A stretch of DNA of 64,000 nucleotides from Kiritimatiellota bacterium (GTDB lineage: Bacteria; Verrucomicrobiota; Kiritimatiellia; JAAZAB01): the NCBI GenBank assembly GCA_026398415.1, contig JAPLSY010000086.1:62001-126000 (forward strand). The letters run 5' to 3'. Shown here piece after piece: positions 34,446 to 42,295 of this stretch. How positions within the stretch are numbered: the stretch's first letter is position 1; every line of letters begins with the position of its first letter. Made by a program: the position numbers and the translations under genes. Under the pieces are notes generated by a model. It was not told where the DNA came from. It was given only the letters and a program-made list of their open reading frames with translations, and made no database searches.

Positions 34446-34529
34446 ACTACGGCCTGGAGACAGACCTCCGCTCAGGGTTAGCCTTGAGCAAGGCGCATGG
34501 CGCCGCGTCGAAAGGCTAAGGCAACGTAG
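34446..34529. other. Nested hairpin element of unknown function
   Basis: An outer pair CTACG/CGTAG (34447-34451 with 34525-34529) encloses TTAGCCTT/AAGGCTAA (34478-34485 with 34512-34519), which in turn encloses GCCTT/AAGGC and GGCGC/GCGCC hairpins. The block is GC-rich within AT-rich sequence and has no coding potential. It may be an intergenic repeat or a structured RNA. The rest of the gap to 34762 shows only small inverted repeats such as ATCTTTTTGT/ACAAAAAGAT and GTTCGG/CCGAAC. Confidence 0.35.
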
Positions 34530-34762
34530 TTGAATCGCGATTAACCCGCCTAGGCGTGTTAATCTTTTTGTAAAATCACCAGATTTGTAATATTGTCACC
34601 CTTGAGTCAAATGCCTGACCAAAATAGCGTCGTCATAACAAAAAGATGTGTTAATTCAAGTTCGGATTAGCGCCCGAACATAGTGGATTCTGGGTGGCAT
34701 GGCGAGAATATTGTTGGCTTTGATAATCAGGCTTGGGTTTTAAACGTTTTACGAGAGGTCAC

Positions 34763-35554
34763 GTGAAGAAACATGTAATACTTATTGTGGCCGGCATGGT
34801 ATTTCTGACGGCGATTATTGCCAAAGCTGCCAGTATCGGAAGTCCGGAAACGCAGGAACAGGGAAAGATCGCGGCGGTGGCGGAATGGTCTTATATCTTC
34901 AGCAGGGACCTGGAATTTCAAAGCGCGACCCGTCCTCCTAATCATGAAAATGATAAACCTGAAAATTTCAGGATAGACGGAGGGAACAATGTTTTGGGCA
35001 AGATAACGTACGGCGTTTTTGACTTTCTGGATATATATGTAAAACTAGGAGTGGCGAATTATAATCTCAAGGGGGATGTTGTTGTGGGCGATACCAGGGC
35101 CGCCACGGAAAATCTGTCAGCCAGAGCGGCTTTTCTGTATGGCGGAGGCATTAAATTGGCCTATGAAATAAAGGACGGCTGGATTATCGGTCTTGACGCG
35201 CAGTATCTTACATCAGATCACAAACTGGATTTCAGCGCCACCACCGCATCCGGCACGGTCATTAAGGCAATATACGACACTTGCAGGATACAGGAGTGGC
35301 ACGCCGCCCCTTATATCGCCAGGAAGATCGCGAACTTTACGCCATATGCAGGCGGGAGATATTCTGATTTAAGGTTGAAACAGGAAGGCCCTGATGATCC
35401 CAAACGGTGGGACAATTTACACTTTAAGGCTGATTGCAATATTGGTGTATTTGTGGGAACAGATTGGAACCTTGGCGATCACTTTAAATTGAATGTTGAG
35501 GGCAGATTCATAGATGAAACGGCAATGAGCGTCTGCGCGGCGTATAGATTTTAG
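34763..35554 (+). CDS. Outer-membrane beta-barrel protein
   Basis: A 263-residue protein with a signal peptide (HVILIVAGMVFLTAIIAKA) and a series of amphipathic strands: AAVAEWSYIFSRDLEFQ, YVKLGVANYNLKGD, GGGIKLAYEIKDGWIIGLDA, PYAGGRYSDLRL, FKLNVEGRFIDE. It ends in AAYRF, the aromatic C-terminus recognised by the barrel assembly machinery. It looks like a small OmpA/OmpW-like barrel without a periplasmic domain; the cargo is unknown. GTG 34763 is chosen because GAGAGG lies just upstream and the signal peptide then starts at once. Confidence 0.65.
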   Translation: MKKHVILIVAGMVFLTAIIAKAASIGSPETQEQGKIAAVAEWSYIFSRDLEFQSATRPPNHENDKPENFRIDGGNNVLGKITYGVFDFLDIYVKLGVANYNLKGDVVVGDTRAATENLSARAAFLYGGGIKLAYEIKDGWIIGLDAQYLTSDHKLDFSATTASGTVIKAIYDTCRIQEWHAAPYIARKIANFTPYAGGRYSDLRLKQEGPDDPKRWDNLHFKADCNIGVFVGTDWNLGDHFKLNVEGRFIDETAMSVCAAYRF

Positions 35555-35622
35555 GCCAAATGCCGGATTTCTCTGGACGGTGAAGCTCACCGTGGCGAGC
35601 CGCGGGGCACTTTGGCGAAGGC

Positions 35623-35650
35623 GAGTAGGGGAGGGGCTGATTTGTTTTGA
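35623..35650 (+). repeat. Island repeat, GAGTAGGGG type (copy 3)
   Basis: GAGTAGGGGAGGGGCTGATT occurs between the beta-barrel gene and the beta-helix gene. It matches the first half of the composite at 32951 and the copy at 37482. The rest of this 181-bp gap holds no gene. Confidence 0.5.
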
Positions 35651-35735
35651 GGTCCGAATGGCGTATGGCAAGACAATCAAAAAGCCAATCGGGACTTAAT
35701 TGAATGGTTGAATGTTAAGGCGTCAGGCAAACTCA

Positions 35736-37268
35736 ATGAAGCAAATATTTCAGATAATTGCCGTAATGGCGGTTACGCTGGCGGAATGCGCCACGCCGTG
35801 TATGAGCGGCGGCAGCCAGGCCGCCACGGCCGCGGCCCCGGCACTTTCAGGACGCGTAACCATTGACGTCTGTGACTGTGGCGCGAGCCCGACCAATTCT
35901 GCGGCCCGGAACACCGAAATTATTCAGGCCTGTATTGATTCGCTGCAGACCGGCCAGACCCTGCTGATAAACGGGAAATACCGGATACTCGGGCTGTATA
36001 TAGACAACAAGGAGAGGATCAGAATATCGGGGAAGGGTTGTCTCGTTCTATCCGGAGCAGACCCAAGCGCCTATATTTTTGAATTGAGGAACAATATCCG
36101 CGATATTCAGATTGATTCGCTTGAATTGATTGGTGAAAACGAAAAGGGTATTGCTTTTGCGGGTAATCGGCAGGATCGCGATGCATACCTTGAAGATCAT
36201 TATGCGACTCGCCCGGATATGAGCGACGCAGAGTTGGAAAGCGCGCTCAGGATTATTACCGACAATAACAGCGTCCAAAAATCCGTGTATCATCAGTTGG
36301 CCATTGGAAATTATTCCGGCCAATCAATTCATGGCGTCATTTTTAAAAACCTGTTCATCCATGACATCAATGCTGGCATCTCGCTCAATGCCGATTTGGG
36401 AGGCGAATATAGCAACGCGCTGGTTATCAGCAATAAACTGATCAATCTGCCCGGAGCGGCTCCGGGGCAAGGTTACGGCATTCATCTGGCGGGCACGGTG
36501 AATTGCGTAATCAAAGCCAATACCATTGCAAATGCCTCCCGGCACGCGATCTATCATGCCAAAACCCGCGGCGGCATGGACTCCGCAACCATCATTCAAG
36601 CCAACGTCATATGCGACCACCGTAAATCAGTGGCGCTTTCGCGCTCATCGCCCCGGGAACGGGGTTGGAACCGCGCCGCGATGGAAGTTGCCCGCTCGCG
36701 ATCGGTCCTGATCATGGGAAACACTTTCAATGCGTGCTACGACACCTGCCTCGACATCGCCAGGGATGGCGCGGGAGGATTCCCTTGCTCAAATATCACC
36801 GCGATAAACAACAAATTCAACGCCCGGCAGAACGATTCGCCCTACATTAATATCGGCGAACAATTGGCCTTGGATAGTTGCCCGACGGAAAATATCGCCA
36901 TCATCAGCAATGCGTTCACGGCTTCTTGTGCCGGCTATGACGTCCAAATCCTTCAGGGCAAAAACATTCATTTCTCCCATAACACCTTTGCGCGGAAAGG
37001 AGTTACAGGTAATGTCCGTTTTGTCCGCGTTGGTTTAGGCCGGTATATTTCGGTGCCGGCGGATATTGACCGGATTACGTTTATCAGGAACCGTTATTCA
37101 GGGCCATCGGGTAATCCGGATACTGTAGTGTATGATATTGATCCGAATGTTGGCGCAGGAACTTCTATGGTTAACATAAGCATAAACTCTTTGAAGTCTA
37201 TCGCCCGTTTATGGTCCTGCGGCGATGATAATAAAATTACTAATCCAAACCTTGTTTTAAAGCCTTAA
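35736..37268 (+). CDS. Secreted right-handed beta-helix (pectate-lyase/polygalacturonase-like) protein
   Basis: A 510-residue exported protein. After the signal peptide (to about CMSGGSQAA) it starts VTIDVCDCGASPTNSAARNT, like the first coil of Pectate_lyase_3/GH28-type helices. The body has regular coils (IRISGKGCLVLSG, IQIDSLELIGEN, HGVIFKNLFIHDINAGIS, NCVIKANTIANASRHAIYH, NITAINNKFN, NIAIISNAFT, NIHFSHNTF). GH28 catalytic NTD/DD motifs are not obvious, so it may be a lyase, a binding protein or a phage tail-spike-like helix. It lies in the AT-rich island. Confidence 0.7.
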   Translation: MKQIFQIIAVMAVTLAECATPCMSGGSQAATAAAPALSGRVTIDVCDCGASPTNSAARNTEIIQACIDSLQTGQTLLINGKYRILGLYIDNKERIRISGKGCLVLSGADPSAYIFELRNNIRDIQIDSLELIGENEKGIAFAGNRQDRDAYLEDHYATRPDMSDAELESALRIITDNNSVQKSVYHQLAIGNYSGQSIHGVIFKNLFIHDINAGISLNADLGGEYSNALVISNKLINLPGAAPGQGYGIHLAGTVNCVIKANTIANASRHAIYHAKTRGGMDSATIIQANVICDHRKSVALSRSSPRERGWNRAAMEVARSRSVLIMGNTFNACYDTCLDIARDGAGGFPCSNITAINNKFNARQNDSPYINIGEQLALDSCPTENIAIISNAFTASCAGYDVQILQGKNIHFSHNTFARKGVTGNVRFVRVGLGRYISVPADIDRITFIRNRYSGPSGNPDTVVYDIDPNVGAGTSMVNISINSLKSIARLWSCGDDNKITNPNLVLKP

Positions 37269-37481
37269 GGCTGGTTATACCCGATCGTGCGATTAGATTG
37301 GATTCAAGAGGGTGGTATGGCGTTCGTGCAGGAAGGGCAAGAAGGAAAGAGGGGGTAAAATAACGGGTCAGGTCAGCAGAACTTCGTTTCGTTTGAGCAA
37401 AGAAAATGGGGCAAGAATTATGGGGGGCTAAAAATATTGAGCAAAAATAACCTGCGAAGGAAAGAATGGGTCAGAAAGTGG

Positions 37482-37530
37482 TGGGGAAGAGTAGGGGCAG
37501 GGGCTAATTAATTGCCGAAAAATATGGGAA
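37482..37530 (+). repeat. Island repeat, GAGTAGGGG type (copy 4), in a gene-free stretch
   Basis: GAGTAGGGGCAGGGGCTAAT (37489-37508) followed by TAATTGCCGAAAAATA parallels 32951-33000. The whole gap 37269-37591 contains no gene; it is purine-rich on the plus strand, with further near-repeats (AATGGGGCAAGAATTATGGG, AAAGAATGGGTCAGAAAG). Confidence 0.6.
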
Positions 37531-37591
37531 TAAAAATATTTTGGGACATTTAGGGATTCAAGAAAGAGAAGATTAAAACCTGCGGGGATAG

Positions 37592-37876
37592 TTATGAGTT
37601 AGATGCATTGGTGTGTTTAAGGAACTTACGCTCCGAGATACACCAAACCCAATACCCCCAACCAATGCCGCCAAGTGGGAATAAAACAAGTGCTAAGGGT
37701 AAATTAAACTTGATGTTGTAGTTTGGGGTAATTAGGCACATTATCAAAGACCATAGTAATGCAGTGGTCACGCCCCAGGCAAGAACGCCTTTGACGAGAA
37801 TGAATCGGTGCATTCCTCTGGCACGAGTAATAGCCCACTTTTTTATTCGTTCTTCTTTGGACGGAAACATGAACAT
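37592..37876 (-). CDS. Small two-helix membrane protein
   Basis: A 94-residue protein with a basic N-terminus (SKEERIKKWAITRARGMHRF) and two hydrophobic helices (about 26-50 and 57-80). It resembles the small 2TM proteins found as single genes in many bacteria; no function is known. AAGGAGAAG lies about 5 bases before ATG 37876, which supports a real gene despite its size. Confidence 0.6.
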   Translation of the reverse strand: MFMFPSKEERIKKWAITRARGMHRFILVKGVLAWGVTTALLWSLIMCLITPNYNIKFNLPLALVLFPLGGIGWGYWVWCISERKFLKHTNASNS

Positions 37877-38150
37877 GAATTCTTCTCCTTATTTTCTGAT
37901 TTGCCTCATCAAGCAAAATATTCTGGCAATTATTCTTTGCCCCTTATTTCCCCATAGATTATCCTGCAGAATTGGATTGTCAAAGATTTAAACCACCCCC
38001 GCCCACACGATCACCGCACGATCACATTTTTGAGCACGATTGGCTACTATTGAGCACTCCAGAATAATCTGCCCAAAGAAAAATTATGCCAAATTCTATC
38101 TGGGAGGGCAGGGGAATGTGCCAATTCAATGCCTGTAAACATTGAAATTC

Positions 38151-38184
38151 ATCAGGAAAATGAAATAAATTGACCAGTGCAGGG
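38151..38184 (+). repeat. Island repeat, ATTGACCAGTGC type (copy 5)
   Basis: AATGAAATAAATTGACCAGT (38159-38178) and flanks match 31006-31044 and 33008-33035. The gap 37877-38242 has no gene apart from this repeat; it also contains TTTTTGAGCACGATTGGCTA followed by a second TTGAGCAC, an imperfect direct repeat near 38030-38060. Confidence 0.65.
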
Positions 38185-38242
38185 AAAGATTGTAGGATGC
38201 ACATATTTCCGTTGGGCGATGTTAGAGTAATTGGTCCGTTCT

Positions 38243-38707
38243 ATGAAAAAGATGCGGATATATGTGGATACGTCTGTTATTGGTGGTTGCTTTGACCCGG
38301 AATTTGAAAAGTGGTCAAACGGCTTGTTTCGGGATTTTCATGTGGGAACGTTTTTGCCCGTGATTTCTGATGTTGTAGATGCGGAGTTGGAGGAAGCTCC
38401 GTCAGACGTGCGGGATAAGTATGCGGAATTACTCGCACTTGAGCCTGAATTTGTCCATTTAACCCAAGAGGCTTCTGATTTGGCTGACTGTTATTTGAAG
38501 GACAAGATTATCAGCGAGAATTACGTGGACGATGCCTTGCATATTGCAATCGCGACGGTTTCTCTTGTAGATATTCTTGTCAGTTGGAATTTCAGACACA
38601 TCGTCCATTATGGCAAGATTCGGCAATTTAACGCGGTAAATCTGCGATGTGGATATAACCTCATCCAAATTTATTCACCCAGGGAGGTAACAAGTTATGG
38701 CGATTAA
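38243..38707 (+). CDS. PIN-domain protein, VapC-like
   Basis: A 154-residue PIN-domain nuclease candidate. Acidic residues expected for metal-dependent RNA cleavage are visible: D in IYVDTSVIGG near residue 8, E/D in SDVVDAELEEA, DD in YVDDALHIAIA and N/D-like LVSWNFRHI. It is the probable toxin of a two-gene module: its end overlaps the next small gene by 11 bases. ATG 38243 has no clear ribosome site; ATG 38252 is equally possible. In most VapBC pairs the antitoxin comes first, so the order here is reversed. Confidence 0.75.
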   Translation: MKKMRIYVDTSVIGGCFDPEFEKWSNGLFRDFHVGTFLPVISDVVDAELEEAPSDVRDKYAELLALEPEFVHLTQEASDLADCYLKDKIISENYVDDALHIAIATVSLVDILVSWNFRHIVHYGKIRQFNAVNLRCGYNLIQIYSPREVTSYGD

Positions 38708-38861
38708 GACAATGGAATTCGTCAGGAAAATCCGGGACGAACATTATCGGATTTTGAAGGGCAAATCGTTTGAAGACCGTCGGGAGTTCTATAGGCAAAA
38801 ATCCCGTTCTTTACGCACCAAGATCAGCCGATTATTGAAAAAACAAGTCGCTTCGTTGTGA
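38697..38861 (+). CDS. Small protein paired with the PIN gene (putative antitoxin)
   Basis: A 54-residue basic helical protein beginning MAIKTMEFVRKIRDEHYRIL, with EDRRE and a Lys/Arg-rich end. It overlaps the end of the PIN gene by 11 bases, and AGGGAGGTAA lies 5 bases before its ATG, so it is very likely translated, coupled to the PIN gene. Similar short proteins accompany PIN genes in other bacteria as far as I recall. An antitoxin role is inferred from context. Confidence 0.65.
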   Translation: MAIKTMEFVRKIRDEHYRILKGKSFEDRREFYRQKSRSLRTKISRLLKKQVASL

Positions 38862-38882
38862 TTTGCGACATTTATTTCCGTT

Positions 38883-38959
38883 GGGCGATTAGCTCAGTTG
38901 GCTAGAGCACTACCTTGACATGGTAGGGGTCGGAGGTTCGAGCCCTCTATCGCCCACCA
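38883..38959 (+). tRNA. tRNA-Val (anticodon GAC)
   Basis: A 77-nt cloverleaf: acceptor GGGCGAT/ATCGCCC, D-arm GCTCAGTTGGCTAGAGC, anticodon stem CTACC/GGTAG with loop TTGACAT (anticodon GAC, valine), T-arm ending GGTTCGAGCC, discriminator A and an encoded CCA. It ends the AT-rich island, the usual position for an integration site, but no copy of its 3' end was found at the other side. Confidence 0.95.
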
Positions 38960-39110
38960 TTCTTCGCTCGCCATGCAGTGAAGAACGAAGAATGCCCTGC
39001 GAAGCCCTTGTGCTTCGTAGCGACTCTTCTTCGCCCTGCGTAGCGGCTTCGCAGAGCAGGGAGGCTTACTTCGCAGAGTAGCATTGGCGAAGCAGGGGCG
39101 TTATATAGGA
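38958..39110. repeat. Row of CTTCGC-rich hairpins after tRNA-Val
   Basis: CATTCTTCG (38958-38966) pairs with CGAAGAATG (38986-38994); next CTGCGAAGC/GCTTCGTAG forms a second stem near 38997-39020, and CCCTGC/GCAGGG words a third near 39033-39062, followed by TTCGCAGAGTAGCATTGGCG. No protein is encoded. The first stem begins within the tRNA CCA and might help end transcription. Confidence 0.5.
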
Positions 39111-39185
39111 TGCTCATGTTGCGAGCTGCGCATGGCAGGCGTCAGACATGCCGTTACATTATACACACACATTATTAGGAGTCGC

Positions 39186-39815
39186 ATGAGATGGTTTCGC
39201 AAACTTTTGGGCTACGACGATAAATTTTTCGACCTGCTGGAAGCCAGCGCCGCGCAGGCCCAAAGTAGTGTCACCCTGCTGGTTGCCCTGCTTGGCCAAA
39301 GCCATGAGGCGCCGCAGCTCGATGCGTTTGTCCAGTCCCGCCGGAGCGAAAAACTCATTAACGAGGAAATCACGGAGCAGTTGTGCAAAACCTTCGTGAC
39401 GCCCCTGGAGCGCGAAGATATCGAGGCCTTGAGTACGGCTCTTTATCGCATTCCCAAAACCATCGAAAAATTCAGCCAAAAATACATTGTGTGTCCCGAT
39501 CAGGTGCACGGCGTTGATTTTTCCCGCCAGGTCCAACTGCTTGAACAGTCCGTGGTTACGGTAATGGCCATGGTCAAAACGCTTCGCCGGCATGCCAATA
39601 TCGAGCAGGTCAAGGCGCAAAACAAGCGGCTGCATCAACTGGAAGGCGAGGCCGACAAACTGATCCTTGAGCTGTTCAAGACCTTGTACACCGGCAAACA
39701 TGATCCCTTGCGGGTGATTGTCAGCATGGATCTCTATGAAACGCTGGAAGAGATCATTGATCGCTGTCGGGATGCGGGCAATGTTATTTTTCAGATTGTC
39801 CTGAAATATTCCTGA
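39186..39815 (+). CDS. DUF47 (PhoU-like) phosphate transport accessory protein
   Basis: A 209-residue all-helical protein beginning MRWFRKLLGYDDKFFDLLEASAAQAQ, typical of DUF47 proteins that resemble PhoU and regulate or assist Pit transporters. ELFKTLYTGKHDPLRVIVSMDLYETLEEIIDR is the characteristic second half with acidic metal-binding positions. TAGGAG lies 5 bases before ATG 39186. The Pit transporter gene follows after 18 bases, the usual arrangement. Confidence 0.9.
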   Translation: MRWFRKLLGYDDKFFDLLEASAAQAQSSVTLLVALLGQSHEAPQLDAFVQSRRSEKLINEEITEQLCKTFVTPLEREDIEALSTALYRIPKTIEKFSQKYIVCPDQVHGVDFSRQVQLLEQSVVTVMAMVKTLRRHANIEQVKAQNKRLHQLEGEADKLILELFKTLYTGKHDPLRVIVSMDLYETLEEIIDRCRDAGNVIFQIVLKYS

Positions 39816-39833
39816 CGTTGCGGTACGAGCGCT

Positions 39834-40907
39834 ATGTTGTTTATTCTCCTACTCATTCTCCTGGCGCTGGCGTTTGAATACATCAACGGCTTCCACGACA
39901 CGGCCAATGCCATTGCGACGTCGATTTCGACGAAAGTTCTGACGCCGCGCCAGGCCGTGGTGCTGGCGACGGTGTTCAACCTGCTTGGTGCGTTGGCCGG
40001 TGTTTCCGTGGCCACTACGATTGGCCGGGGACTGGTGGATACGCAGTTCGTTACGCTCCACACTATTTTATCCGCTTTGCTGAGCGCGGTGGTGTGGAAT
40101 CTGTTCACCTGGTGGCTGGGTCTGCCGTCCAGCTCGAGCCATGCGCTGATCGGCGGGCTGTGCGGGGCGACGCTGGCCTCGGCGCACGGCAACTGGACGG
40201 TAATCCACTGGGTGGTGGTGAACCCGGCTACCGGTGCCGTGGAAGGGCTCTGGTACAAGGTGGTCATTCCCATGTTTGCGTCGCCCGTGCTGGGCTTGCT
40301 GGGTGGTCTGGTACTGATGAGTATTTTGCTCGTTTGCTTACGCCGGGTGACGCCGCGTTTGATAAACCTGATTTTCGGTAAACTGCAATTGCTTAGTGCG
40401 GCCAGCATAGGGTTCAGTCACGGCACCAACGACGCACAGAAAACCATGGGTATCATGGCCCTGATTTTATTCACGGCAACCCAAAGTGGAACCTTTGCGC
40501 ACCTGCCGGCTGGTTTGCAATTCCTGGTGACGCCCAAATTTGAAGTGGCCTTATGGATCAAGGTGGCGTGTGCCCTGACCATGGCTGCTGGCACGGCGGT
40601 GGGTGGCTGGCGAATCATCAAAACCATCGGCCACAAGCTGGTGCGCTTACAGCCGATTCACGGCTTTGCCGCCCAAACCACGGCTGCGGCCATTATTCAG
40701 GTGGCCACACACTGGGGCATTCCCCTATCCACCACGCACGTGATTTCGTGTGCAATCATGGGCGTGGGCGCAACCAAGCGGCTGAGCGCGGTTAAATGGG
40801 GAATCGTCGGGCAGATGGTATGGGCCTGGGTGCTGACCATGCCTGTCGCCGCCTTGCTGGCTTTCGCTTTCCAGCGCGCACTCATGCTGATGGCAAAATC
40901 ATGGTGA
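39834..40907 (+). CDS. pit: Low-affinity inorganic phosphate transporter (Pit family)
   Basis: A 357-residue membrane protein with about ten helices and the two inverted halves of the PiT family: FEYINGFHDTANAIATSIST near residue 15 and GFSHGTNDAQKTMGIMAL near residue 200. It carries divalent metal-phosphate into the cell with the proton gradient. Length is on the short side but both signatures are intact. It is expressed with the DUF47 gene just upstream; a small membrane protein follows almost directly. Confidence 0.93.
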   Translation: MLFILLLILLALAFEYINGFHDTANAIATSISTKVLTPRQAVVLATVFNLLGALAGVSVATTIGRGLVDTQFVTLHTILSALLSAVVWNLFTWWLGLPSSSSHALIGGLCGATLASAHGNWTVIHWVVVNPATGAVEGLWYKVVIPMFASPVLGLLGGLVLMSILLVCLRRVTPRLINLIFGKLQLLSAASIGFSHGTNDAQKTMGIMALILFTATQSGTFAHLPAGLQFLVTPKFEVALWIKVACALTMAAGTAVGGWRIIKTIGHKLVRLQPIHGFAAQTTAAAIIQVATHWGIPLSTTHVISCAIMGVGATKRLSAVKWGIVGQMVWAWVLTMPVAALLAFAFQRALMLMAKSW

Positions 40908-40911
40908 CCTT

Positions 40912-41178
40912 TTGAACTTTTATAAACACGCCTTGATCCGGCAAGTCGCCGGCTGGACCTTGATTGCCATTGGCGTGGCCGGGTTGATCCTGCCGGTGCT
41001 TCCAGGGTGGCTCTTTTTAGGTGCGGGTGCGCTCGTGCTCGCGCCTCATGTCCGCCTGTTTCGCCGGTTTGCGGCTTGGATACATGTCCGCTTTCCCGCT
41101 TTGCGCGCTCACCTGCGCAAGTTCCGGAATTATAAGAAACCAACTCGGTCACCGCCCTCCTCTCCGCCTCCGGGTTAG
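40912..41178 (+). CDS. Small PGPGW-type membrane protein
   Basis: An 88-residue protein with one or two hydrophobic helices: AGWTLIAIGVAGLILPVLPGWLFLGAGALVLAP contains the PGW turn between two helices typical of PGPGW/DUF454-like small membrane proteins. The Pro-rich tail KPTRSPPSSPPPG is unusual. Start TTG 40912 lies 4 bases after the pit stop, implying coupling to the transporter gene. Function unknown. Confidence 0.6.
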   Translation: MNFYKHALIRQVAGWTLIAIGVAGLILPVLPGWLFLGAGALVLAPHVRLFRRFAAWIHVRFPALRAHLRKFRNYKKPTRSPPSSPPPG

Positions 41179-41348
41179 ACGCCAAGCATGCCTTTCAAAG
41201 CTTGATTACCGATGCGCGGCAATCAATCACTCAGCTATTGACAAAGCCGCCTCATTCCATAATCCTGTTTCTGATGACACCGTCGGGATTGCCGTGGCAT
41301 TTCCGAAGGGCCGGCAGTGCGTAACAATACTATTATAAAAGGATTACA

Positions 41349-42236
41349 ATGGCAGTTTGGAATTCTGTGCTGGAACTGGATCAACACCGGAAAATCACTT
41401 CCGGAAGCGAGCAGGCACTCTGCGACGCGATTCGCCGGGGCGCCGAACTGCGCATTTACACCGAATTTCGTCACAACGAACACATCAACCCGAACTCCGA
41501 CCTGTCCGAGATCGTTCAGGAAGTCAGCGATTTTCCGGTCACGTATCTGGTGGACCAGCGCTGGGTCGCGGGCATCATGACTTTTCGCATGCCGATCGGG
41601 CCGCCCGATGGCTTTGGTGCCCGGCCTTCGATGTCGTTTTTTATGTACAACCAGAATGGCCAGCAGGCCATCGCCCGGCCCTATATGGACGGCCATATTG
41701 CCATGGGTGCACCCGGTTCTGCGCCGATCGACAATCATGGGAACATGCCGAAGTATCATCAGCAGGATGCTTTCGATTCCGATACCAATGCCCCCAGCAG
41801 TAACTTTGTCTATGATTTTGAGCGGTATCGCTTTCTGGTGCGCGATGATTGGCAGGAAGTATTGTCCGTTTCAAGTGACGGCAAGCCGTGTTCCGGTTCG
41901 CTTGTTGCCCTTGTGCAGGCCTTTGAAAAGGGATGTGAGGTCAAAGTGGCCATTCACGGGTTGTGCCATGACCTTGGCAACGGACCGGACCATGAGCTGT
42001 TTGTGCAATGCGGTCCCTGTTATTATAATACCGAACGAAAATTGTTTTCCACCGGCACCCGGCCCTGCGTCCGTGTCAAGCCTGGTGTGCCTATGCGGTA
42101 TGAATCCCGGGGGTGGGATTTTGGCTGGTTGATGCCGCGTTCGGATGGCTTCGTTGATCTCTGGCTGTGCAATCCCTACACCATGCAATTCCGCAAGTTT
42201 CACAACCATTATGCCATTCGTTGGTTTGTCCGGTAG
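41349..42236 (+). CDS. Conserved protein of unknown function
   Basis: A 295-residue soluble protein without a signal peptide or membrane helix. It is rich in aromatic and beta-strand segments (VTYLVDQRWVAGIMTFRMP, RPSMSFFMYNQNGQQAIARP, NFVYDFERYRFLVRDDWQEV, CVRVKPGVPMRYESRGWDFG) and ends NHYAIRWFVR. Several histidines and cysteines (HGLCHDLGNG, CGPCYYN) could bind metal. I do not recognise a named family. AAAGGATTAC precedes ATG 41349. It stands alone on the plus strand before the phosphofructokinase gene. Confidence 0.65.
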   Translation: MAVWNSVLELDQHRKITSGSEQALCDAIRRGAELRIYTEFRHNEHINPNSDLSEIVQEVSDFPVTYLVDQRWVAGIMTFRMPIGPPDGFGARPSMSFFMYNQNGQQAIARPYMDGHIAMGAPGSAPIDNHGNMPKYHQQDAFDSDTNAPSSNFVYDFERYRFLVRDDWQEVLSVSSDGKPCSGSLVALVQAFEKGCEVKVAIHGLCHDLGNGPDHELFVQCGPCYYNTERKLFSTGTRPCVRVKPGVPMRYESRGWDFGWLMPRSDGFVDLWLCNPYTMQFRKFHNHYAIRWFVR

Positions 42237-42295
42237 TCTGACAGGGTCATGTCGAATGGCGTGGTTTTGTCTTTGTTGCCAGTAGGATCAATCCC

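Noticed and set aside
38883..38959. tRNA-Val as attachment site of an integrated element
   Set aside because: The island position fits, but no repeat of the tRNA 3' end was found near 31 kb and no integrase is encoded, so no att site is called.
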